NCBI RefSeq assembly: GCF_014646235.1
Contig: NZ_BMNB01000035.1
Coordinates: 1 to 64,000, forward strand
Source of the DNA: Micromonospora sonchi
GTDB taxonomy: Bacteria; Actinomycetota; Actinomycetes; Mycobacteriales; Micromonosporaceae
DNA length: 64,000 nt
Direction of reading: 5' to 3'
In this document: positions 7,960-16,468 of the stretch, in pieces
How positions within the stretch are numbered: position 1 is the first letter of the stretch
How the letters are laid out: each line of letters starts with the position of its first letter
The notes under the pieces: generated by a model
Databases searched by the model: none
What the model was told of the DNA's origin: nothing
The model's input: the letters and a program-made list of their open reading frames with translations, nothing else
Program-made: the position numbers and the translations under genes

Positions 7960-8940
7960 ATGGCGATGACGGCTGCGGTCAAGGACGAGCTGAGTCGGGT
8001 CGACGTGCCCAAGCCCTGCTGTCGGCGGGCGGAGATGGCGGCGCTGTTGCGGTTCGCCGGTGGGCTGCACATCGTCTCCGGTCGGGTGGTGGTGGAGGCG
8101 GAGTTGGACACCGGCTCGGTGGCTCGCCGGCTCCGCCGGGAGATCGCCGAGGTGTACGGCTACCCGAGCGAGATCCACGTACTCGCCTCCGGTGGGCTGC
8201 GCAAGGGCAGCCACTTCATCGTCCGGGTGGTCAAGGACGGCGAGGCCCTCGCACGGCAGACCGGGCTGCTGGACGTGCGGGGCCGGCCGGTACGCGGCCT
8301 GCCGCCGCACGTGGTGGCCGCCAACGTCTGCTGCGCGGTCTCCGCCTGGCGGGGCGCGTTCATGGCGCACGGCTCGCTGACCGAGCCGGGCCGATCCAGC
8401 GCCCTGGAGATCACCTGCCCCGGTCCGGAGTCGGCCCTGGCCCTGGTCGGCGCGGCCCGCCGCACCGGCATCACCGCGAAGCACCGGGAGGTGCGGGGCG
8501 TGGACCGGGTGGTGGTCAAGGACGGCGACGCCATCGCCGCGCTGCTCACCCGGGTCGGCGCCCACGCCAGTGTGCTGGCCTGGGAGGAGCGCCGGGTCCG
8601 CCGCGAGGTACGCGCGACAGCCAACCGGCTGGCGAACTTCGACGACGCGAACCTGCGCCGTTCGGCGCGGGCGGCGGTGGCCGCCGCCGCCCGGGTGACC
8701 CGGGCGCTGGAGATCCTCGCCGACGACGCACCGCAGCACCTGACCTCGGCCGGCCGGCTGCGTCTGGAGCACCGGCAGGCGTCCCTGGAGGAACTGGGCG
8801 CGCTGGCCGATCCGCCGCTGACCAAGGACGCCATCGCGGGGCGGATCCGCCGGCTGCTGGCGTTGGCCGACAAGCGGGCAAGGGACCTGGGCATCCCGGA
8901 TACCGAAGCTGCCGTCACGCCCGACATGCTCGTGGTCTGA
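7960..8940 (+). CDS. whiA: WhiA sporulation regulator
   Basis: This 326-residue WhiA starts at ATG 7960, behind a GTGAGGGGAC ribosome site. The N-terminal LAGLIDADG-like domain (CCRRAEMAALLRFAGGLHI ... GAFMAHGSLTEPGRSSALEI) is degenerate for cleavage, as in all WhiA proteins. The C-terminal HTH (SLEELGALADPPLTKDAIAGRIRRLLALA, about residues 273-303) binds DNA. In Streptomyces, WhiA acts with WhiB to switch aerial hyphae to septation; non-sporulating Gram-positives use it in division. It follows yvcK by 55 bp and probably shares its transcript. Confidence 0.97.
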   Translation: MAMTAAVKDELSRVDVPKPCCRRAEMAALLRFAGGLHIVSGRVVVEAELDTGSVARRLRREIAEVYGYPSEIHVLASGGLRKGSHFIVRVVKDGEALARQTGLLDVRGRPVRGLPPHVVAANVCCAVSAWRGAFMAHGSLTEPGRSSALEITCPGPESALALVGAARRTGITAKHREVRGVDRVVVKDGDAIAALLTRVGAHASVLAWEERRVRREVRATANRLANFDDANLRRSARAAVAAAARVTRALEILADDAPQHLTSAGRLRLEHRQASLEELGALADPPLTKDAIAGRIRRLLALADKRARDLGIPDTEAAVTPDMLVV

Positions 8941-9204
8941 TAGGACGGTGGGTCGTCAGCACGCAGCGGGGAACCACCCGGCGCAGCGCGGTTCGCCGCG
9001 CTCGGATATGGTCGCTGCGTACGGCAAGGGGGCCGTTATCGGCGCTCCCGCCGTACCCACCGCCTCACGGCGGTCTGGTCCCCTGGACCGCGGCGGGGCG
9101 GCCGAGATGAATCGTCAACGGCCGGCTCCAACGGTCGGCGCACACCACTTCGCCGGCCGAGGCTCTCCACGCCGGCGGACCAGAAACGCGAGGAGATGGG
9201 ACCT
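8941..9204 (+). promoter_or_regulatory. upstream region of the glycolytic operon
   Basis: This 264-bp gap between whiA and gapA probably holds the operon promoter and a long 5' leader. It has two small hairpins in a row, CCGCC-TCAC-GGCGG at 9060-9073 and GGTCC-N3-GGACC at 9077-9089, and no credible ORF. I could not identify a confident -35/-10 pair or a known riboswitch. Confidence 0.35.
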
Positions 9205-10205
<1,001 letters not shown>

Positions 10206-10209
<4 letters not shown>

Positions 10210-11408
10210 GCATCCGTACCCTCGACGACCTGCTCGCCGAGGGGGTGCCGGGTCGGCGCGTGCTGGTGCGCGCCGACCTGAACGTCCCGCTCGACAAGCA
10301 GACCGGCGAGATCGCCGATGACGGTCGGATCCGGGCGGTGCTGCCGACGCTGGGGGCGCTGACCGAGGCCGGTGCCAAGGTGGTCGTCTGCTCGCACCTG
10401 GGCCGGCCGAAGGGCTCGCCGGATCCGCAGTTCAGCCTCGGCCCGGTCGCCGGCCGGCTCGGCGAACTGCTCGGCGCGTCGGTGCACTTCGCCACCGACA
10501 CCGTGGGCGAGTCGGCCCGGGACACCGTGGCGGGGCTCGCCGACGGGGAGGTCGCGCTGCTGGAGAACCTCCGCTTCAACAAGGGGGAGACCAGCAAGGA
10601 CGACACCGAGCGGGGTGCCTTCGCCGACCAGTTGGCCGCGTTCGGTGACGCGTACGTCGACGACGCGTTCGGCGCCGTGCACCGCAAGCACGCCAGCGTG
10701 TACGACGTACCCGCTCGCCTGCCGCACGTCGCCGGTCGCCTGGTGCTGCGCGAGGTGGAGGTGCTCTCCACCCTCACCGGCAACCCCGAACGGCCGTACG
10801 TGGTGGTGCTCGGTGGCTCCAAGGTCTCCGACAAGCTCGCCGTGATCGAGGCGCTGCTGCCGACCGTGGACCGGCTGCTCATCGGCGGCGGCATGTGCTT
10901 CACCTTCCTCAAGGCGCAGGGTCACGAGGTGGGCAGCTCGCTGCTCGAGAAGGACATGGTCGAGACCTGCCGCAACCTGCTGGAGCGTTCCGAAGGCAAG
11001 ATCATGCTCCCGGTCGACGTGGTGGCCGCCGACGCCTTCGCCCCGGACGCGGCGCACGACGTGGTTCCCGCCGACGGCATCCCCAGCCACCGGGTCGGGC
11101 TCGACATCGGGCCGGAGACGGTGGCCGGTTTCGCCGCCGCGCTCAGGACCGGCACCCGGACCATCTTCTGGAACGGCCCGATGGGCGTGTTCGAGATGCC
11201 CGCGTTCGCGGCGGGCACCCGGGGCGTCGCCGAGGCGATCGCCGGCTCCGAGGCGTTCAGCGTCGTCGGTGGCGGCGACTCGGCCGCAGCGGTGCGGGCG
11301 CTGGGGCTGGACGAGAAGGCCTTCGGCCACATCTCCACCGGCGGCGGCGCCTCCCTGGAGTACCTGGAGGGCAAGACCCTCCCCGGCATCGCGGCTCTGG
11401 AGAACTGA
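10206..11408 (+). CDS. pgk: phosphoglycerate kinase
   Basis: This 400-residue phosphoglycerate kinase makes ATP from 1,3-bisphosphoglycerate. The conserved VRADLNVPLD near the N-terminus, HLGRPKG, LLENLRFNKGE, VLGGSKVSDKLAVI and the nucleotide loop VVGGGDSAAAV are all present, and the length is normal. The GTG start at 10206 overlaps the gapA stop by 4 nt (GTGA), and its own stop shares one base with the tpiA ATG, so the three enzymes are tightly coupled in translation. Confidence 0.97.
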
Positions 11409-12199
11409 TGACGAGCGCTCCCCGTCGGCCGTTGATGGCCGGCAACTGGAAGATGAACCTCAACCACCTCGAGGCGAACCTGCTGGTGCAGAAGCTGGCG
11501 GCCAGCCTCACCGAGAAGCAGCTGACCGAGGTGGAGACGGTGGTCCTGCCGCCCTTCACCGACCTGCGTACGGTGCAGAGCGTGGTGGAGGGCGACAAGC
11601 TGCTGATCGGCTACGGCGCGCAGGATCTGTCGCCGCACGCGTCCGGCGCGTACACCGGGGACATCTCCGGGCCGATGCTGGCCAAGCTGGGCTGCACGTA
11701 CGTGGTGGTCGGGCACTCCGAGCGGCGGGCCTACCACCACGAGGACGACGCCCAGGTGCGGGCCAAGGTGCAGGCCGCGCTGACCCACGGACTCACTCCG
11801 ATCCTCTGCGTGGGGGAGGGGCTGGACATCCGGGAGCAGGGCGGACACGTCGCGCACTGCTCCGACCAGCTCGACGCGGCGCTCAAGGGGCTGCCCGCCG
11901 AGCAGGTCACCAAGGTCGTGGTCGCGTACGAGCCGGTCTGGGCGATCGGCACCGGCAAGACGGCCACCCCCGAGGACGCGCAGGAGGTCTGCGGCGCGGT
12001 ACGGGCCCGGCTGGCCAAGACCTTCGACCAGGGCACGGCCGAGCAGGTCCGGATCCTCTACGGCGGCTCGGTGAAGTCGTCGAACATCGCCGCGATCATG
12101 GCTCAGCCGGACGTGGACGGTGCCCTGATCGGCGGCGCCAGCCTGGACGCCGAGGAGTTCGCGAAGATCTGCCGGTTCCCGGAGCACATCTCCGGCTGA
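11408..12199 (+). CDS. tpiA: triosephosphate isomerase
   Basis: This 263-residue TIM-barrel enzyme has every signature residue: GNWKMN with the catalytic Lys, VVVGHSERR with the electrophilic His, AYEPVWAIGTGKTATPEDAQEV with the catalytic Glu and flexible loop 6, and the phosphate-binding LYGGSVKSSN and DGALIGGASL. It converts dihydroxyacetone phosphate to glyceraldehyde-3-phosphate. The ATG shares one base with the pgk stop (TGATG). About 95 bp separate it from secG. Confidence 0.97.
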   Translation: MTSAPRRPLMAGNWKMNLNHLEANLLVQKLAASLTEKQLTEVETVVLPPFTDLRTVQSVVEGDKLLIGYGAQDLSPHASGAYTGDISGPMLAKLGCTYVVVGHSERRAYHHEDDAQVRAKVQAALTHGLTPILCVGEGLDIREQGGHVAHCSDQLDAALKGLPAEQVTKVVVAYEPVWAIGTGKTATPEDAQEVCGAVRARLAKTFDQGTAEQVRILYGGSVKSSNIAAIMAQPDVDGALIGGASLDAEEFAKICRFPEHISG

Positions 12200-12294
12200 T
12201 CGCTCGCTATCCTTGACTCCGCCCGTCCGCCGGTCGGTGCCGCCGTGCCCGAACTGCCCGGGCGAGGATCGTAACGAGAGGACTGACCCCCGCC

Positions 12295-12555
12295 ATGCCG
12301 ATCTGGTTCGCCTACACGTTGGTCGTGTTGCTGGTCACCACGAGCGTCCTGCTCACCCTGCTGATCCTGCTGCACCGCGGTAAGGGCGGTGGGATGTCCA
12401 GCATGTTCGGCGGTGGCGTCAGCTCCAGCCTGGCTGGGTCGTCGGTGGCCGAGAAGAACCTTGACCGCTACACCGTTCTGGTGGGCATCGTCTGGTTCGC
12501 CTGCATTGTCGGGCTCGGCCTCTGGCTCCGCCTTCAGGTAGGCACAGGAGTCTGA
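12295..12555 (+). CDS. secG: preprotein translocase subunit SecG
   Basis: This 86-residue protein has two transmembrane helices (about residues 4-24 and 60-80) around a conserved cytoplasmic loop, LHRGKGGGMSSMFGGGV, the SecG signature. It is the non-essential third subunit of the SecYEG channel and aids SecA cycling. Its place after tpiA is the usual one in Gram-positive genomes. A strong hairpin follows 22 bp after the stop, so it closes the operon. Confidence 0.95.
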   Translation: MPIWFAYTLVVLLVTTSVLLTLLILLHRGKGGGMSSMFGGGVSSSLAGSSVAEKNLDRYTVLVGIVWFACIVGLGLWLRLQVGTGV

Positions 12556-12577
12556 GCAGCCCGTCTGGTCGTACAAT

Positions 12578-12613
12578 CTGCGCGCGGTTCGTCACTCGAC
12601 GAGCCGCGCGCAG
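12578..12613 (+). terminator. hairpin terminator after secG
   Basis: CTGCGCGCGG and CCGCGCGCAG form a perfect 10-bp stem that extends inward through TTCGTC/GACGAG with one G-T pair, around an ACTC loop. It is followed by TTCGTTTC. It lies between secG and rbpA and should end the glycolytic transcript. Confidence 0.75.
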
Positions 12614-12691
12614 TTCGTTTCACCCGCTGCACCGCGTCGCCCGCCGTCCACCCCTCGACGGCGGTCCCCTCCCACGACAGGAGTCAGCGCC

Positions 12692-13036
12692 GTGTCGAAC
12701 GGCCACGTCATCCGGGGCGCCCGGGTCGGGTCCGCCCCCGCACGTCACCCCGAACGGCATCAGCCGGTCCCGTGCCGGTCGGTCAGCTACTGGTGCCGCA
12801 ACGGGCACCGCACCGACATCCGCATCGTCGCCGACGTGGCGGCCCCGCCCGTCTGGGACTGCCCCCGCTGCGGCCAGCCCGCCGGTCAGGACGCGCAGGA
12901 TCCGCCGGCCCGAACCCGCGACGAGCCCTACAAGACCCATCTGGCGTACGTCAAGGAGCGGCGTACCGACGCCGAGGGTGAGGCGATTCTCGCGGAGGCG
13001 CTCGCCGCCCTGCGGCACCGCCGTGGCACTCGCTGA
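12692..13036 (+). CDS. rbpA: RNA polymerase-binding protein RbpA
   Basis: This 114-residue protein contains the actinobacterial RbpA core: VSYWCRNGHRTDIRIVADVAAPPVWDCPRCGQPAG, a zinc-binding fold, followed by the basic linker and the sigma-interacting helix (KTHLAYVKERRTDAEGEAILAEALAAL). RbpA binds group 1/2 sigma factors and the polymerase beta subunit and stabilises open complexes. The N-terminal extension MSNGHVIRGARVGS matches the family. The start is a GTG at 12692 behind a GACAGGAG-like site. It is convergent with the pentose-phosphate operon across one repeat element. Confidence 0.96.
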   Translation: MSNGHVIRGARVGSAPARHPERHQPVPCRSVSYWCRNGHRTDIRIVADVAAPPVWDCPRCGQPAGQDAQDPPARTRDEPYKTHLAYVKERRTDAEGEAILAEALAALRHRRGTR

Positions 13037-13057
13037 CCCACCGCGGATCGCGCGCGG

Positions 13058-13113
13058 TGTTAAGAGGGGGCCCCTCCTATGCACCAGGCGTTAAAAGGGG
13101 GCCCTTCCTTTCA
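13058..13113 (+). repeat. 56-bp double-GGGCCC repeat, copy 1
   Basis: Two near-identical palindromic cores (TTAAGAGGGGGCCCCTCCT and TTAAAAGGGGGCCCTTCCTT) are joined by a conserved spacer ATGCACCAGGCG. The same 56-bp unit recurs at 22746-22801, 42071-42126 (both inverted) and 49597-49652. This copy lies between convergent rbpA and pgl and covers the last codons and stop of pgl. Each core can form a hairpin, so a bidirectional terminator role is likely. Confidence 0.9.
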
Positions 13114-13849
13114 CTTCGGCGGCGGCAGCGCGGTCGAGCAGCCAGAGGGTGCGGCTGGTGCCCTGCACCCCGGCCGCCGGGATCTGCACCGGCTCGGCGC
13201 CGGCCAGGGCCATGCCGACCGCGTGGGCCTTGTCGGCGCCGCCGGCGACCAGCCACACCTCCTCGGCGGTGTTGATCGTCGGCAGGGTGAGGGTGACGCG
13301 TACCGGCGGCGGCTTCGGGCTGTCCCGCACCGCGCTGACCGGGCGGCTCTCGTGGTGCACCGGGTGCTCCGGGAAGACCGAGGCGACGTGCCCGTCCTCG
13401 CCCACGCCGAGCAGCAGCACGTCGAAGTGGGGCAGCGCGGCGGTGCCGGGCCGGGCCGCCCGGGCGAGTTCGTCCGCGTACCGGGCGGCGGCCTCCTCCG
13501 GGTCGGCGCCGCCGTCGGAGGCGGGCATCGGGTGGATCCGGGCCGGATCGAGCGGCAGCGCGTCCAGCAGCGCCGCCCGGGCCTGGGTCTCGTTGCGCTC
13601 CGGGTCGCCGGCCGGCAGGAACCGTTCGTCGCCCCACCACACGTCGACCCGGGACCAGTCGACGGCGTCGGCGGCGGGCAGCGCGGCCACCGCCCGGTAG
13701 ACCGCTGCGGCGATCCGGCCGCCGGTGAGCACCACCGACGCCTCGCCGCGTGCGGCCTGCGCGTCGAGCAGCCGCACCACCAACCGGGCCGCGACGGCCT
13801 GCGCCAGCAGGTCGGCATCGGCGTGTACGGCGACACTCGCCTCACTCAT
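13091..13849 (-). CDS. pgl: 6-phosphogluconolactonase
   Basis: This 252-residue DevB-type lactonase hydrolyses 6-phosphogluconolactone in the oxidative pentose-phosphate pathway. Family motifs are VVLTGGRIAAAVYRAV, VDVWWGDERFLPAGDPERNE, LLLGVGEDGHVASVFPEH and VWLVAGGADKAHAV. I start it at ATG 13849 (MSEASVAVHADADLLAQ); a longer frame exists. It is the last gene of the tkt-tal-pgi-zwf-opcA-pgl operon. Its final residues, KGRAPF, and the TAA stop are encoded by the 56-bp repeat, so the natural C-terminus was replaced or extended by that element. Confidence 0.93.
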   Translation of the reverse strand: MSEASVAVHADADLLAQAVAARLVVRLLDAQAARGEASVVLTGGRIAAAVYRAVAALPAADAVDWSRVDVWWGDERFLPAGDPERNETQARAALLDALPLDPARIHPMPASDGGADPEEAAARYADELARAARPGTAALPHFDVLLLGVGEDGHVASVFPEHPVHHESRPVSAVRDSPKPPPVRVTLTLPTINTAEEVWLVAGGADKAHAVGMALAGAEPVQIPAAGVQGTSRTLWLLDRAAAAEVKGRAPF

Positions 13850-13903
13850 GGGTGGTCCTTCCGCGACCGCACGGCGGTCGTGTCGTGCCAACGAATAAAG
13901 AAG

Positions 13904-14920
13904 TCAGGATCCGGTGTTGGTCGCGGCGTGCGTGGTGACGCCCGCCTCGGCCCGTTGGGCGGTGGCCGGATCCTTCCAGACGTGCACCCGCCGCCCGGGG
14001 CGCCGGTCGAGGTTGGTCAGACCGGCGAAGGCACCCAGGGCGTCCGCGTACACCTGGTCGGGGCCGAGCCGGCGCAGTTCCTCGGCCAGTTCGTCGCCGA
14101 GTGGCCGACGGACCAGCGGCAGCATCCGGTCCTCCTGGCCGGTGCGCCGGAAGACGGCCATGCTGTCGTCGCGGGTCAGCGTCAGCTCGTCGCCGTTGGC
14201 GCAGCGCAGTTGCACCTCGCGCATGCGCGGGAACTCCCGGGTCCGCTCCCAACGCGGCTTGATACCCAGCCGGCTGCGCAGCCAGCCGCGCATCAGCGCG
14301 GCGGTCGGGTCGGTCGGGGGCGCGACCACCACGGCCTCGGTGAGCTGCGCCTCGGTGGTGTCGAACGCGCCGGCGACCAGGGTTCGCCACGGGGTGATCC
14401 GGGTCCAGGCGAGGTCGGTGTCGCCCGGGGCGTAGTCGCGGGCCCGCTGCCGAAGCGCCTCGATCGGGTCGGGGGCCTGGGCGCTGTCGGTGATCCGCCG
14501 GTCGGCGACCACGCCGAGGAAGTCGGTGGCGATCTCGTCCGGCGGTTCGCCGTGCCACCAGGTGACCACGGGCACGTCCGGCACCAGCAGCGGCATCACC
14601 ACCGATTCGGCGTGCAGGGCCAGCCGCCCGTACATCCGCATGACCACCGCCTCGCACGGGCCGAGCCGCCCGCCCACGACGATCTCCGCGTCCAGCCGGC
14701 TGCGGTCTCGCTCCACGTCGGAGCGGACGACCACCAGCAGCCGGCACGGGTGCGCGGCGGCGGCGATGGTGGCCGCCGCCTCCGCGTCGCGGACCCGCTT
14801 CTCGTCCACCACCACGATCAGGGTCAGCGCCATTCCGCTGGCCACCCCACCGGCGCTGCGCCGCTCGGCGGCGAGTGCCTTGACCACCTCGTTGCCGGTG
14901 GTGTCCCACAGTCCGATCAT
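13904..14920 (-). CDS. opcA: OpcA, glucose-6-phosphate dehydrogenase assembly protein
   Basis: This 338-residue OpcA protein starts at ATG 14920 (MIGLWDTTGNEVVKALAAERR). It has the N-terminal domain RLLVVVRSD ... CEAVVMRMYGRLALHAESVVMPLLVPDVPVVTWWHGEPP and a C-terminal domain with RGWLRSRLGI and LDRRPGRRVHVWKDPAT. In cyanobacteria and actinobacteria OpcA associates with and activates G6PDH. It overlaps zwf by 4 nt and precedes pgl by about 50 bp, so it is co-translated with its partner enzyme. Confidence 0.95.
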   Translation of the reverse strand: MIGLWDTTGNEVVKALAAERRSAGGVASGMALTLIVVVDEKRVRDAEAAATIAAAAHPCRLLVVVRSDVERDRSRLDAEIVVGGRLGPCEAVVMRMYGRLALHAESVVMPLLVPDVPVVTWWHGEPPDEIATDFLGVVADRRITDSAQAPDPIEALRQRARDYAPGDTDLAWTRITPWRTLVAGAFDTTEAQLTEAVVVAPPTDPTAALMRGWLRSRLGIKPRWERTREFPRMREVQLRCANGDELTLTRDDSMAVFRRTGQEDRMLPLVRRPLGDELAEELRRLGPDQVYADALGAFAGLTNLDRRPGRRVHVWKDPATAQRAEAGVTTHAATNTGS

Positions 14921-16431
14921 GCTCGTCTCCAGGCCCGGCCCTCGCGGGCCAGCATCTCGTCGGCGGCCCGGGGGCCCCACTCGCCGGCGCGGTAGGCCTC
15001 CGGCTTCGTGCCCTCCCAGGCGTGCTCCAGCGGGTCCACCACGGCCCAGCTCTGTTCGACCTCGGCGGCGTCCGGGAACAGCGTCCGGTCGCCGACCAGC
15101 ACGTCCAGCACCAGCCGTTCGTACGCCTCCGGGCTGGCCTCGGTGAACGCCTCGCCGTACTGGAAGTCCATCGCGATGTCGCGGACCTCCATGGTGGTGC
15201 CCGGTACCTTGGAGCCGAACTTGAGCACCACACCCTCGTCCGGCTGCACCCGGATGACCAGCTGGTTGTTGCCGAGCATCTCCATGTCGGCCGGGGTGAA
15301 CGGCAGGTGCGGCGCCTTCTTGAAGATCACCGCGACCTCGGTGACCCGCCGCGACAGCCGCTTGCCGGCCCGGATGTAGAACGGCACCTCGGCCCAGCGG
15401 CGGTTCTGGATGCCGAGCCGGACCGCCACGTACGTCTCCGTGGTCGAGGTCGGCGGGACCCCGTCCTCCTCCAGGTAGCCCCTGGCCCGCTGGCCACCGA
15501 CCCAGCCGGGTAGGTACTGCCCGCGTACGGTGCCCTCCGCGACGTCCTGCGGCAGGGTGATCGCCTTGAGCACCTTCAGCTTCTCGGCCCGGATCTCGTC
15601 GGCGTCGAAGCTGGTCGGCTCCTCCATGGCGACCAGGGCGAGCAGTTGCAGCAGGTGGTTCTGCAACACGTCGCGGGCGGTGCCGACCGAGTCGTAGAAG
15701 CCGGCCCGGGTGCCGATCCCGACGTCCTCGGCCATGGTGATCTGCACCGAGTCGACGTACTGCGAGTTCCACAGCGGCTCGAAGAGGTTGTTGGCGAAGC
15801 GCAGGGCGAGGATGTTCTGGACTGTCTCCTTGCCCAGGTAGTGGTCGATGCGGAACACGTCCTGCCGGGTGAACACGTCGTCGACCAGGTCGTTGAGCGC
15901 CTTGGCCGAGGGCAGGTCGTGCCCGAACGGCTTCTCCACCACCACCCGGCGCCAGCCGCCGCACTTCTCGTTGTCGGCCATGCCGGTGCGGGCCAGCTGC
16001 TTGAGCACGACCGGGAAGGCCGTCGGTGGGATGGAGAAGTAGAAGGCCGCGTTGCCGTGGATGCCGTGACTGTCCCGCAGGGCCTCCATGCAGTGGGCGA
16101 GCCGGTCGAAGGCGTCGTCGTCGTCGAACGAGCCGCCGACGAACTTGATGTTGTGCTCCAGCCGTGACCAGACCTCCTCCCGCCACGGAGTGCGGGAGTG
16201 TGTCTTGGCCGCCTCGCGGGCCAGCGACGAGAAGTCGCCGTCGGTCCAGTCCCGCCGGGCAAACCCGACGACCACGAAGCCGGGCGGCAGCAGCCCCCGG
16301 TTGGCCAGGTCGTACACCGCCGGAATCAGCTTTTTCTGGGCCAGGTCACCGGTCACTCCGAAGATCACCAGAGCACACGGCTCCGGGATCCGCGGCAATC
16401 GCCGGTCCTGCGGGTCGCGCAGCGGGTTCAC
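14917..16431 (-). CDS. zwf: glucose-6-phosphate 1-dehydrogenase
   Basis: This 504-residue G6PDH catalyses the first oxidative step of the pentose-phosphate pathway, making NADPH. It shows the coenzyme-binding VIFGVTGDLAQKKLIPAVYDLA (here shifted slightly C-terminal by a polar leader), EKPFGHD, and the active-site RIDHYLGKETVQN with the catalytic His. The length is normal. The start is a GTG at 16431. It follows the Pgi-like gene by 37 bp and overlaps opcA. Confidence 0.97.
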   Translation of the reverse strand: MNPLRDPQDRRLPRIPEPCALVIFGVTGDLAQKKLIPAVYDLANRGLLPPGFVVVGFARRDWTDGDFSSLAREAAKTHSRTPWREEVWSRLEHNIKFVGGSFDDDDAFDRLAHCMEALRDSHGIHGNAAFYFSIPPTAFPVVLKQLARTGMADNEKCGGWRRVVVEKPFGHDLPSAKALNDLVDDVFTRQDVFRIDHYLGKETVQNILALRFANNLFEPLWNSQYVDSVQITMAEDVGIGTRAGFYDSVGTARDVLQNHLLQLLALVAMEEPTSFDADEIRAEKLKVLKAITLPQDVAEGTVRGQYLPGWVGGQRARGYLEEDGVPPTSTTETYVAVRLGIQNRRWAEVPFYIRAGKRLSRRVTEVAVIFKKAPHLPFTPADMEMLGNNQLVIRVQPDEGVVLKFGSKVPGTTMEVRDIAMDFQYGEAFTEASPEAYERLVLDVLVGDRTLFPDAAEVEQSWAVVDPLEHAWEGTKPEAYRAGEWGPRAADEMLAREGRAWRRA

Positions 16432-16468
16432 GCCGCCTCCTCGCTCCGCTCGTCCACGTCGTCCATCG

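Noticed and set aside
13079..14995. Long plus-strand ORF across pgl and opcA
   Set aside because: It is the antisense shadow of two well-recognised minus-strand genes and has no conserved sequence.
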